A stretch of 64,000 nucleotides of DNA from Breviolum minutum Mf 1.05b.01 (taxonomy: Eukaryota > Sar > Dinophyceae > Suessiales > Symbiodiniaceae), in assembly GCA_000507305.1 (NCBI GenBank), contig DF241198.1, forward strand, positions 28,791 through 92,790, read 5' to 3'. A program made the translations under genes and the position numbers. A model generated the notes under the pieces. That model made no database searches and had not been told where the DNA came from. It saw only the letters and a list, made by a program, of their open reading frames with translations. Shown piece by piece: positions 11,486 through 23,845 of this stretch (positions are counted from its first letter, which is position 1; every line of letters starts with the position of its first letter).

Positions 11486-11787
11486 ATGGCATTATTAAGA
11501 CTCAAAAGGTCTACATTGATATCCCTTGGACATATCTGTCAAAATCTGTTCCACACAGGTCTCAAGTTTGATTGTAGACAATCGTGGAGGTGAGCAAGGT
11601 CTACAATTATGAGTTGTACTGCTCAAAGGTCTGGAATGGAGTTGCCCCTCTTTATGTTTCATAACGCCAGGGTCTAACATGGTACAAGGTGAAAAGGTCT
11701 ACAATCAGTAAAGGACCATGTTAGACCCCTGTTGGGGGGACTCCCTGAGTCTACCATTCCAGACCCTTTAGTAGTTGGGGGGATTTA
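11486..11787. repeat. Second copy of the 300-bp array-flanking segment
   Basis: This copy matches 8125-8424, including the perfect 13-bp inverted repeat (11671-11683 with 11715-11727). It ends at the N run exactly where the first copy enters the TACGTA array. Confidence 0.9.
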
Positions 11788-12341
11788 NNNNNNNNNNNNN
11801 NNNNNNNNNNNNNNNNNNNNNNNNNNNNNNNNNNNNNNNNNNNNNNNNNNNNNNNNNNNNNNNNNNNNNNNNNNNNNNNNNNNNNNNNNNNNNNNNNNNN
11901 NNNNNNNNNNNNNNNNNNNNNNNNNNNNNNNNNNNNNNNNNNNNNNNNNNNNNNNNNNNNNNNNNNNNNNNNNNNNNNNNNNNNNNNNNNNNNNNNNNNN
12001 NNNNNNNNNNNNNNNNNNNNNNNNNNNNNNNNNNNNNNNNNNNNNNNNNNNNNNNNNNNNNNNNNNNNNNNNNNNNNNNNNNNNNNNNNNNNNNNNNNNN
12101 NNNNNNNNNNNNNNNNNNNNNNNNNNNNNNNNNNNNNNNNNNNNNNNNNNNNNNNNNNNNNNNNNNNNNNNNNNNNNNNNNNNNNNNNNNNNNNNNNNNN
12201 NNNNNNNNNNNNNNNNNNNNNNNNNNNNNNNNNNNNNNNNNNNNNNNNNNNNNNNNNNNNNNNNNNNNNNNNNNNNNNNNNNNNNNNNNNNNNNNNNNNN
12301 NNNNNNNNNNNNNNNNNNNNNNNNNNNNNNNNNNNNNNNNN
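11788..12341. other. Assembly gap, 554 Ns
   Basis: This is a run of unknown bases. The left flank duplicates the flank of the TACGTA array, so the hidden sequence is probably another such microsatellite (inference). A short (AT)n tract lies just to the right at about 12366-12388. Confidence 0.98.
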
Positions 12342-12718
12342 GGGGAACCAAGGGGGGCTGGATCATATATATATATATATATATATATTAGTTGCAATAG
12401 TGGCAATATCTCGTTTCCACCGGAACTTTCCGAAACTTTTTTCTAAACACCGAGGCTGGTACTTGACAACGGATTTTGCCAATGCCATGCGAAACATCTT
12501 CCTTTGGGGCTGTGGCAGCCACTGAGGGCGCCAATCCACCGCCTAAGTTGCGCAGCTATTGAGGGCTACTGCTTTGGAAAGATGAGAAAAAATCAAGAGC
12601 CTTGAAGGAAATCCTGGAATTTATGATCTTGTCACGTCAAGTCATGGAAACTATATGAAACTCAATAAATTCAACACACTTCTAAACGACCTGAAGCTTT
12701 CCTCGTTTCCCCCTACAG

Positions 12719-13892
12719 GTGGTTTGTACAAATGGGTCTTGCGGGTCACAGTCCGAGCCCCGGTGAACAGCTTGATCATGGAATTCATTTATCAGTAGGT
12801 AGATGATATCAGGCTGCAAAGGTTTCTGAATCTTTTGGAAATCATGAGTTTTGTGATGCTACTGATCAAAAGGCACATCAAGAAGTGGCACCTTTGAAAT
12901 GCATAATCATAAGCTGCGCTTAGCAAGACACGGATGAGAAGGGAAGCCCTGTCACACACACACAGAATCCTCATGGCATATGGCCACATGGCTAGCACGG
13001 TGTTTGATGCCACAAGGACGGGGTTGTTTCCTATTTGGCAGGCAACCCAGCTGGAGTGCTCAACGACGATCAAGTTCGCAGCTTGTTGGCTGTTTGGATT
13101 CTCAGAGCAATGGGATCTTCTGTGTATTGCTTGATTTCCCCTGTCCACAGATCACCTTCAGGAAGAGGAGATGTTTTTGCATGTTTGTTGGCCTTCATTT
13201 ATTCCTGAAAGAACACAACTGCTGTATCTTGCTGTGTTTTTTTTCTGATTTGGAATCTTTTATTGGACCCCTGCAATCAACCATGCCCATGAAGTTTACG
13301 GGCTCCATTGCTTCAGTATCATGTCGCCTTGATGTCGGATACAGGTCGGCCAAAGATCTGAGTTTGAAAAGTTTGTGACTCGCTTCGTTTGGAGGCCCAA
13401 GGAGCTTCGAAATAGAGATAAGATTGTACGTATATGCAACATAGCATCCCATGGAATCCATGGAATCCTATGGCATCCCATGGCATCATCAACGTAAAGA
13501 GCAACAAGGTTTGAGGTCTGAGATGTCTCATTTGCTGCATTAAGATGAGAAAAACATATTGAACATACTTAGAACTCAGAATTGAGATGAACTTCGTAAT
13601 TACCTGGTCTTGATATCAGGCTACTTACAAACCAAGATCAACCAGGTAGCTCTTCAACTTTGTTGGGCATCCATCCGTTGTAATAAGGTTGCAACACAAC
13701 TGGATGCCAGTCAGCAGACAAAGGTGAATGAGGTGGGTGTGATGATGTGGGACCATTTATCTATATGAAATAGTTTTAATATTGATTTTCATATGTTCCA
13801 TAGATTCACAAAAAAGGATGACCAACATCTCAAAAGGCCTTCAAGGCTTTTGACACGGATGGAGATGGACATCTTTCGGCTGGAGAGCTCAG
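12719..13892 (+). CDS. Exon cluster of unassigned gene(s), including one EF-hand
   Basis: Four exon-like segments follow an AG acceptor and read openly. They are about 12719-12797 (LYKWVLRVTVRAPVNSLIM), 13041-13150 (GNPAGVLNDDQVRSLLAVW), 13650-13724 (LQLCWASIRCNKVATQ) and 13837-13892 (AFKAFDTDGDGHLSAGEL). The last is a textbook EF-hand calcium loop: D at positions 1, 3 and 5, G at 6, hydrophobic at 8 and E at 12. It ends at a CAG|GTGCGC donor. No partner EF-hand is visible next to it, so the gene structure is incomplete to me. The segments may belong to more than one gene; all are on the plus strand and upstream of the MMPL transporter. Confidence 0.5.
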
Positions 13893-14597
13893 GTGCGCCA
13901 TGCATGGAAGTTGAACATGCTGCTGGGTTTCTCATGATTGAAATCTGCTGGTACCCTGCTTTGGCTGGGAATTCATGGATGATTCTGTCATGTTGGGTTT
14001 CATGAGACCTTGCAGCAACACAGGGAGCCACTGGCTGTAGCACTTAGCAGCTTATGATCAGCTGTCTGTGATTAAATGAGCTTGGTAGGTCAGTGAACGC
14101 TTGCACTTTCCGACAAAACAGCAGATTCTGCTCTCAACTGCAAGCATGCATATATACTATACGATATATGTAACAGCACCCAAGTTGCAAGTTGCCTCTC
14201 ACAAACTGACTCCATGATCGACACAATAATACGGATCATGATGCAGTTTTCCTGCTGGTTCTCGGCCTATACTTGGGTTTCAAGATGAAATTCTGACAAG
14301 TGGATACAAATGAATGCACATGTCAGGGTATTTTTTGTTTTGATTTGGAGCCACTGACATCTGCTTGACGACAGCTTGTGTCGCCTAGCATGGAAGCTTT
14401 GGAGAAATTCTGTGATGTTCTCATTCATCGGCACAAGTTGCTGGGCACTGAAGCATAGTGTTATTGATTTCATCAGGTTTCTGTTTTTGAACTACTTGTT
14501 GCCTTTTTAGCTGTTTAATTCCATCCTTCCTGCCCCTTCATTGAACTCTCTGACAAAATGCTGCAACCATTCACCTGCAGATTAATAGTAGTAATCC

Positions 14598-17500
14598 ATG
14601 GGAGACGTGTCATTACCAAGAGAGAGTGTTTCACGGGTTCAGCTGAGATTTTCCAGGTTTGTGTTGGGCTTTTGGCTCATCCTTGGAATTTCTTGCGGAC
14701 CATTTGCCTTGAAACTCGTGGACCACTGCAAGCCATTGGATTGCAACGAGGTTGTTTTGCCCAACTGGGTGCCGCTTCTGTTTTTGCTAGGTGCTTGTAT
14801 GGCGAAAACTTGCATTGATTTTGTTCCATCAAAGTTGGACAGAGCACATGTGCAAGGTTTTATATCATTTACTGTTTGCACTTAGACCGCACCGAGTTTA
14901 AGACAAGTGATTTGCTCTTCAGTTCTCGCATGCTTTTGCTGAATTGCTTCTCTGAGAAGCTTGTTCATCAGAGGTTTACCTTTGAGCCTGTGAAAGGCAC
15001 ACAAACTTATGCAGCTCGGCAACGAAGGAGATATGAGCAAACGGCCAAGTAAGGGGAAGAGGTGCCACATGTAGATACTGTCTTTGACTGATGGAATGCA
15101 CATTTGTGTGGAAAAAGAGGTTGTCGGGCAGTAAAAGGAGTACATGTCTCTTATGTTGATCTCTTATGGTGATTGACAGATTCGTCGGTGAGAACCAGGT
15201 GGTTTTTTATGCACCTATCACCCCGAAACTGCATCCGAACTTTGGACCGCCTCACCTTCCATTGAAAATTGACCCTAGCGTCCCAGCTATCAGTTCGAAC
15301 CAAGGATGCTCAATTAGCTTTTAAGAATGAGTTTCCTGACAACGTGGATCAGGCACCTGGATGATGGGATTTCTTTGTATTTTGGGGGTTTACCAGTGTT
15401 TCTTTGTTGACAAGCTCATGTAACCATGGAACAACATATTTGCAAGTGCATGAAAATAAATCTTCAGCATGTGCATTATGAGGAACTGTGCAAGAGCAGT
15501 AAGATATAGTAAGATAATATTCAATCAGCAGCGATACCGCCTTGTTGCAGTGGCCTGGCAAACAAATTCAGGAAATATCATTGTCATACCATTGTCAAAA
15601 ACTGATCGCGATGTCTACTCCCAATCTCGCAGTATATTATATCCACGCATTGGCACCTTATCGCAGTGGATTTTGATGGATTTTTGCAGGACGTGGAGTT
15701 GATCCTGATAAGTTGCAAAACTTGCAAAAACATCGCCAATGAGACCTTTGCCCTGAATGCCGTGCAGCAGTTTCTTTCAGCTTCGGCAAGATTTTTTTTT
15801 GCAGAATTTTTGAGTCAGATTCCCTGTAAACAACAAGATGAAAAAAACGCACACACACACACACTTTTAGGGGAATAATTTCTCCATTTGTTTGGAACTA
15901 TGCTCTTGTAGTTAGAAGCATTGTACCAAGTCGATGCTGTCGAAGCTACACAATTCAAAGCCAATACAATGGACACAAGACAGAGGAATGTTGGGTCAGT
16001 GTTGATGAATCTTGCCGACTTGTGTCAGATATGTTGTGTCATGATGCAACCTCAAATGCAGAGGTTGAGGGTTCTTTGTACATCATTAGCAGCAGCCCAT
16101 GAGGGGATTCTCCACAACTGGACAGATCACTTGTAGCTGGTCTGCACTTTTGATCCTGTGAGAAATGAAATGTTTGTGTCAAACAAACCCAAATAATAAT
16201 ACAAAGCAACGCAACGAAGTTTTGAATGAACTGTATAGGTGCTCCAGTTGTTTTTCACGGGTGTTTTCTGTTTTCATGTTTGATTTCCAGCACTTCCAAG
16301 GCAATATCTGGAATCTGCTCCCGGACGTTTGGGGCTTCGAAGCCCTTTCCTGGCGGAGTCCAATCAGACAATGCTCTTTCAGCTCTCCTGGACTGTGGGG
16401 CCCAAACAGCGGGAAGTCATTGGAATGCCACTTGGAACAGCCCTGCTTTTTGAGAGATGAGATGCTAAAAGATGGCCCAACAAAAACAAGAAACTTCAAG
16501 AAACCCCATGGATTTCGTGGCCTGCCAAATTTTGGAGTGTTTTTGGATCAGCAATGTGATATTCTGAAATGCAAAGCAATTTGAAAGTGCATGGATTATC
16601 CATGAGCGAAGTACAAGAAGAAACTGTGACTGGACTAGTGTTGTTGGTTTAAGTTGCAGTTGATTGAGAAAGAGGCAGATGATCTACCGATGAATTATTG
16701 CCATGCTACCGTAGCGGCCAGCAGCTACACAAACTTCTGATTCATGTAAGATAATCCAAGATCAAATGCTCTTCATTGCAAACCACCCATACCTACCTAG
16801 ACAACTTTTTCCGCTTGTAAGCATAGTATATTCACATGTGTTTAGTCGGCAAGGAATCCATCATCTACCTGACGGTCACACGTGCCAAAAGATTGGTAAC
16901 ACCCCCCAAAGAATTCTTCAGATTCAGATATTCGGTTCGTCACATTTTAGAATGCTTTGGTGATGTAACTGATATACAAATTATATAGCTAATTGTAGTG
17001 CACTACCATACTAATACTGGTGTTTGTATCAAACAACTCCTGTTTTAAAGACTGCCTTTTTCCCCATCAGTTTCTTGAGATTTTAAGGTTGGAACAAGTT
17101 CGAAAGATGGTGAAGGACATCCAAACAAAAGCTGAGAGTGATTATTCCATCAGTCTTGCTGGACAGTTGGCACTCTTCACTGATACCCTCACCTCAACCA
17201 GGCTCCAAAAAACGGCCAAAAAACAACGGACATGCAACTTTTGGGCAAGTAAAGGCATCAATAGAAACAACTACTTAATTACTTTCTGCATTTATTTCAT
17301 CCTTGCAACTTTTGGCCAAAATCCTCTGTCTTTTTCTCCCTCCGATCCCCATTCCCTCCAATCCATCGCTTTTTTAAAGTTGCCAATTTTTCATCGCAGG
17401 CAAGACATTGAAAAAAAGGACATTGTTGTGATGCCCTTTGCCTTGTTGGTACTGGCCGCCCGAGTTGGCTCACTGCGTTTGATGCTGATTCCAATTTGTT

Positions 17501-20500
17501 GCCACAACAAATTGATTGGATATGTTTGTGACTTTTGAGTAGGTTTTTTGTAGTTTTGATGTGTGAGTTTCAAAATTTCAGAATAGGATTATTCACCCCA
17601 AAAATGCAATATAAATAGGTTTTCAATTCTTTTAGATTAACCTATATTTAGTTTTGAACGAACTTGAAGATTTTTTCGATCGAACGTTGTCCTCACCAAA
17701 GGTTGTTTGATTTGCAGCTTGTCTTCATCCCTTGGACTCTTCTTGCCTTTTGCGGTTTTTGTTGTGGACATCTCGCCGCTAGCACCCAGCACCATGGTTT
17801 TTCTGGGACACTCGCCGTTCAAGTCAGCTTTGAGCTGTTTAACTGTCTTGACGAAGGAGACAGGTCTTAGTCGACACATGCAATCAGCTTGAAAAAATCA
17901 ATGCAATCAGATTTTTCGTATTCTTGATTCTACTTGTGCCTTCTTGGCAATTCAATAGCAGCAACAACTCGGATTGAAAACAGCTTTGCCCAGAGGAATT
18001 GCCTTGGCCATTGATTACTCTCTCTTCATGTTGACGCGATACATGGAGGAGGTGCAATCTGGTGCATCCACGGAAAGATCTTTGAAATCCATGATGCGCC
18101 AGAGTGGACACGTGGTGATGATCAGTGCTTCAGTGCTGATCATTTGCTATGTTTCTTGAAAGTTTAAGCTTGGAACAAAAAACCAAGGTGGAATTCATAT
18201 CACGTTTCGACGTTTTTCCTTGAGATGTGAAGCTGTGAAGCCGGAGTTAACTCCCAACGCTTCAGGTTGGCGTGTTGTTCTATCCCAGCGGTGGAATTGC
18301 CACCATTGGTTTGGGAGCATCACTCACAGTCTTCCTGTGTGCAGCTACTAATTTGATGCTCACGCCGAGTCTCATATCTGCCTTTCCAGGTGGGGTTGGA
18401 ACAGATACGGTTTCGGTTTCACCATGTTTCAGCATGTTTCACCAGTTTGATATGTTTGATTTGCTTCAAAGATAGAGTTTGTGAAATTATTCCACATTGT
18501 ACTTTGAGTAAGATATAGTAAACGGACGTACTTAATTGAGATAAGAAGTAAGAAGATTGATCTGTTCATTTGGGCCGAGTAGGATGACCCCCAAGTTGCC
18601 AAGCATTCTCTCTTGCCAGGTTTCTTCGGCGCTGAAAGCACACGTAGCAGACTTGAACATCGAGCAACTCGCAGGTGTGGGCGATGTACATGTTGCTCAG
18701 GCAGCTGTTGGCTAAGAATAGCAAACGTGGTGACAAAACGGCCTGGTGTCATTCTGATCCCCATCCTTTGCCTTGCTTTTCTGCTTCCGGCCTGTGCAGT
18801 GTTGCTGCATTACCATGAAAGCTTTGCCAATACTTTGACATTTCCCGGCAAGTCGGATACAAGTCTTGCTTATCATCAGCTCATCAGCGAGTTTCCAGCT
18901 GGTAAGCTCAGCCCCCAGTATGTGCTGATCCCAGCTGCTCCAAATGCAACAGCTTCCTGGTATGTCATTAGTTGTTTTATTATGTTTTATTTGCGTAGTT
19001 GTTTTCTTTTTTTTTTTGTGATCTGTAAATGCAAAAAAAATACGGCGGAAATTCAAACAGTTTTGTGACACGTGATGAATCAAACGTGATTTCTGGAGAT
19101 TTCTGGACTCAACTTGTTAAGCTCTACCATGAAGTCAAGGTCAGAAGTGATGAATACTTCAATTTCAGCTGTACCATTGCACATGCGCTTTTGCAAGAGC
19201 TTTCAGTTCCTTGGCCTGTGTTGTTTTGTCATGTTTCCTCATGTTTTGGTTCCAGATCCCTAAAGTATCCCAAAGTATCCAAAAGTTTCCTTTGAACATG
19301 CAGTCCACGAAGTATGATCTCAGCCATGCGCAAGGTGGAACCCTTTCATCTCAAAGCAACAGATTTTCTGTCACCTGCCTTGCTTCCTGTACCGACTCCC
19401 TCGGACAGCAAATCCAAAGAAGCTGATGGGGATCTGAAATGTTTGCGTTGGAATTCCACAACCAAAGATGCTTTGACGCTTGGACGGGACAGGCATGACA
19501 CGGATGTACTCATGGCTGCTGTCAGGATTTGAGAGTTGGATCATTTTTAGATATTTCCAGCATAGCTCAACTGTCCGTGAATATTTGAATATCCATGAAA
19601 TCATTTGAAAGAGCTCTTCGTTTCACAGCATTTTGCAATGTTTTCAGCCGTCCAAGGCATCCCTTTGGACCAATCACTGCAGAGCTCTTGCTGACAAGTC
19701 CAGTCATGGGAGATGTGGGAGAGTCCTACAGGGAGCAGTGGAACAAGCTGGTGAGTGACTTGTCAAAGAAGGGATGTGATAGGAAACAGGCAAGAGCTAT
19801 TCATGGTCATGATGACAACAATGAGGAGGTGCAGGAGGACCAGGAGGAGCAGAAGAGGACAATGATAGTGGGTAATGTGTTGACCATACGATCTCGCCAT
19901 CATTAAGCATCATTTTTGTATCAGCCTCAGCCATGGTAATCATGTGCGGACACTTGAGACTGTGATTCACAGATTTTTCCTGCCATCAAGTTACGTAACT
20001 AGGTCTAGCTCCTAGGTACTTGGTAGTATTTCCACCTTCAACACTTCGAGCCCAAAGTGATCCAAATTCAAGGTTGCAAGACCGGAGAGCATGCCTCCCT
20101 TTTGATGATCACGGTTACTTGGTGTGGATCTAACCGATTTAGAGATTTTAGTTGTTTCATTGCCAAGAAAATCAACAGTCCCGGTAAGAAACCGACAGCC
20201 TCTATCAGGTTTCCAGATGTAAATGTCAGACTTCAACCTTTCAAGTGTCAAGGTACAGCAAAATCTGAGAAGCTTCCTTGCTACAAGCAAAACGTCATAA
20301 TGAAGAAAGGGGACAGCTAAGACTACCAAGATCAAAAAGAGAAGCCAGACTGCCAGACATTCATCTTCCGATCAAGCCTTGTGGTGACAGTTAGCTAGGT
20401 GCCCTTCGACCCTTTCAGCGATACCCTGTGGCCCTTCGTCATTGCTGCTCGGAATGCCATCGCAAATGCGACTGCCAATTCCACAGCTGACGTCAAATTT

Positions 20501-22277
20501 GGTAGGGGCGTTGCGACCACAGCACCTTTGCTGCAATTTGAAGCTTACAACGATTCAGATTTATGGGTTGAACACTGCCAGTCGTACTAAAACAGGCGGC
20601 AGCTGGTTTTTCCGAGCAAAGAACAACCCTTTTTCTGCTATTCTGCACATTGTAGCAGAGTTTGACGTTTTGGGGAGGTTTTTAAACCTTGCTTGCCTGG
20701 AAAACCGTCCTAGGCTTCTGGTGCCGCTGATGGAAATGTCATGTTATTTGGGACGCTCACAGTAGTCTTTGATATTGTTCAAGTGACCTACAGGCGCTTA
20801 CCATTTATTGTTTCTGGAACTGTGATCGCCGTATTCTCATTGATAGCTTATGCTTTCAGAGCTGCACTTGCCCCGATCAAGATGTTGATCACAGCAGCCT
20901 GGCTGAATATGCTGACAGCTGAACAGGTTTGTGATCCGTATATTAGTATATATTGCTCTATTGTTCTGATGTTCTGACAATCTCCGCTTGTTTTTTTTGT
21001 CATGTTGCTTCAAGACCACCTGGTTCTCGTTTCAGGTAGTTGTGCCCTTGGCGGCTGTCTTTGGCATCGCAGTATGGGTCTACCAATTTGGTGCATTGAA
21101 TTGGCTCCCTGGTGGTCCAGGAAACAATCCCTTTACCAGGCCACCTGGAGGTGGTTTCTATTGGGCAGCACCAGTTTTCACCTGCACCATCATCATTGGC
21201 TTGGCCTTGGACTATGATGTTTTCCTTTTCGCCCGGGTCGTTGAGCTAAGGAAAAAGGGCTACAGCACCTTGTCACATATTGTCCAAGAAGGCGACCGGA
21301 CCTCCTGGCCTACCAAAAACCCGTTGAAGACTCATATGTTTCGAAAGAAACATGACCCTTTGATGGTGTTTTCATAAGTCTCACACTCTCACACCACCAC
21401 GAATTGTTGATGATCAACCCGGTAACCTACAAAAACCATTGGTTTTTGAAAGATCATGGCATCTTTTTGCATGTCCAAAAACCATCCAAAGTTGAGGCAA
21501 TCCAGCTGCTGTAAGAGGAGGCTTGACACTGACAGGTCCTACCATCACAGCTGCAGGGCTTATTATGGCTATTGCCTTTGGTGGCCTTCTCCTCAGTACC
21601 TCGGAGGCTGAAACAAAGTCTGACAAGATTAAAAAACAACATGGCAAAAGGGAGGTTTTTGATTGTTTTCAAACAAAGATGTTTTTTTCTTGCAAAGCAT
21701 TTAAGTTGTCTTGTGGCAAAAGGGAGTGAAAAACAAAGTGAATCGTAGGTGTGATGTGACTTGATGACCTTTGCGAGCTGCTTACAGTGTCAGGACATTG
21801 TCTCTCTTGATATTTTTTGATCATTTAGAACTCAACATATGCTATGAGTCGCATATGCCAATGATGTCACTTTTTTTTGGGCACTGCAGCAAGTCAGACA
21901 CAGAATCCGATCTCCCGTGAAGTCGCTTGGACCAAGGTGACGTTCCCAGCAACAATCAGATTGGCTTTGTCATGGCATTCGGAGTTTTGATGGATGCCGG
22001 GCTGCATCGCGTCGACTTCACAACTCACTTAAAAAAACTGGAGGAAAGTGAACACCGGATCAAAGAGGATGAAATGTTCGTGAAACCATTTTGACGAATT
22101 GAAAGTTTTGCGCTCCCCAGTGTGAATGATGTTATACGACGAGAGTCAGCTCAGGATACCTTTGTGATTCGGACTTGTTTGGTTCCATCAGTTCTGACAC
22201 TGGCAGCATCTCTGAACTATTGGCCGCAGCAGATGCCAGAGCCAGGCTGGCAGTCCTTTACGGCATGTGGTCAATGA
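14598..22277 (+). CDS. MMPL/RND-superfamily membrane transporter, ~18-19 exons
   Basis: The start at 14598 gives a short basic N-terminus and a first membrane segment (FVLGFWLILGISCGPFALKL). Exons recognised by frame and AG|G junctions are about 14598-14750, 15182-15288 (uncertain), 15691-15790, 16290-16458, 17071-17201, 17400-17500, 17718-17863, 17974-18150, 18267-18390, 18620-18960, 19060-19138, 19302-19516, 19651-19750, 20399-20570, 20762-20926, 21036-21300, 21506-21620, 21950-21995 and 22150-22277. Diagnostic motifs are LAIDYSLFMLTRYMEE (Asp at 18013) and LALDYDVFLFARVVEL (Asp at 21210). These are the paired Asp-Tyr sites of the two membrane bundles that relay protons in MmpL-type pumps. 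GFVMAFGVLM and FVIRTCLVPSVL close the second bundle, and the stop is at 22275. Two Asn-rich extracytoplasmic domains lie between the bundles. The likely role is proton-driven export of a lipid or hydrophobic substrate; the substrate is unknown. Confidence 0.9.
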
Positions 22278-22849
22278 TGGATTGAATAGGAACCGATCAA
22301 TAGGGTAATTTTACGTACTTTTGCACTGGTTCACTGGTTCACTATGGTAGAATCTTGCCTGGAATGCAACAATCATCTGAGAAGCGAGGATAAACGCAAA
22401 ACCCTGCTTGATACTATCAGTGAGGCTCCAGCAATCAAACTGGATGCATTGAGAATCTCTTAAAGAACACAACTTTTTACGTCGCTTTATCATCCTTTAA
22501 AGTTTAAAGTTTATCAACCATTTGCCACGTGCATTTCTCTTGGGACATATATCGAGGCGCATTGGAGGTGGAAATGCTGCCGCACGACTTTGAGCAAGAG
22601 ATTCAACCCTTGCACTGAGGGAAAAAGCAAAGGGCTGACAGGGCCATCTTGTATATGTTTCTGCCATTTTTGCTCATTTTTGCCTTTTTCTGCTTGGTCA
22701 GTATCATTGATTTTGACGTAGGGAATTCAACACGCTTTGTCAATTCCGACAGATCCAATTTGAAGGGCACCGGTCTCAGTGTTTTTGTTTTTTTGGCCCA
22801 AAGTTACTTTAGGTGACCTTTGTCATTGAAGAAATCACTGGGCTGTAGC

Positions 22850-23845
22850 ATGCGATCCCTTGCCAGCAGCCATGTAAAGATATCATCCATTAAAAGATGT
22901 TTTACAAAACTGCGGCGCACTTTTGCCAGTCGCATGGAAACCTTTCAATGGGCCGAAAAGGCACGTTCCCCTGCAAAGCAGAATGTGAATGGACGCCTCA
23001 CACAGCTGGCAAAAGATGTTTGGTCTGAACTTGAGGCTTCCGAGAAATGGGCCTTAGTTTTGGATGCGCCCTCCTTGTCCTCCAGCAGTGCTTTATTATC
23101 TGCTGGTTTTCGACCCCAAAGGATTGTCGTTCCCAATGATAGTGATGCTCCCTTTCCCAGCAACAGTGCCAGCAAGGCACTGGTGATGAAAGATCTTAGC
23201 TTGAACCAGTTCCTGAAGCGAAATCATCGCAATCGCCATGGACACCACGTTTATGGACCTTTTAGCTGCGTTTATTGTGACTTTACACAATGCCTGGATG
23301 GTAGCTGGAGGCCATCACAAGAGTTGGAGGAGCCGACTCAGTCACTGAAGCTTGCACAGGCGGACTATGCTAGTCCTTTGGAAGATTCTTGGCATTGAAA
23401 CATCTTGAGATTCCTCATCCCCAAGACACCCAAGACCATGTTTTCCGATTGTGGTGGCTTTTGTATGCAGATTCGCGTTGTTTGGACATTCGTTTATTCA
23501 CGGCCTTGTCAAGATCTGAAGGATTTGCAAAGCCTCTTCCTGGGACACTTAGAGCAGCAAGATGCAGTTCTCTTTGGTGTGACCTTGGCTCATCTCCGTT
23601 CTCCACAACGACATCCGTCCACCCAGCGTGGCACCAACGTCCGTGGTATCATCGATCAGTGGCAACGGCTGCGATTGCTGCTGGGTACCTTGGCACATCG
23701 AAATGGCCTTTGCAGTGTTGCTGTGGAGAGATTGGAGCTGAAGGGGGTAGCCACAGAGTTTTGGTTGCTGGGAATACCTGGCAGCAAAAGACTTGAAGAA
23801 GCATTGAAGAAGCAACTGGAACGAACTGAAGGAATGCTGGTGTGA
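22850..23845 (+). CDS. Unassigned two-exon gene with a GC-AG intron
   Basis: An open frame runs from the ATG at 22850 to a TGA at 23396-23398, and the same frame reopens and continues to a stop at 23843-23845. A candidate intron, 23360-23470 (111 nt, donor GC after CACAG, acceptor TGTATGCAG), removes the stop and keeps the frame. The result is a protein of about 294 residues. Motifs include WALVLDAPSLSSSSALLSAG, then GFRPQRIVVPN, VYCDFTQCLDG and later LFGVTLAHLRSPQ. The order 'LD...TS-LL..G....I.VPN ... D-C ... L..GVTL' recalls predicted methyltransferase-like proteins of algae and large viruses, but I cannot name the family securely. The first exon starts with a Ser/Arg-rich, possibly organelle-targeting N-terminus. 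The gene lies about 570 bp after the transporter stop. Confidence 0.65.

Noticed and set aside
11732..12446. Open frames across the N run
   Set aside because: Unknown bases simply contain no stop codons; there is no coding evidence.
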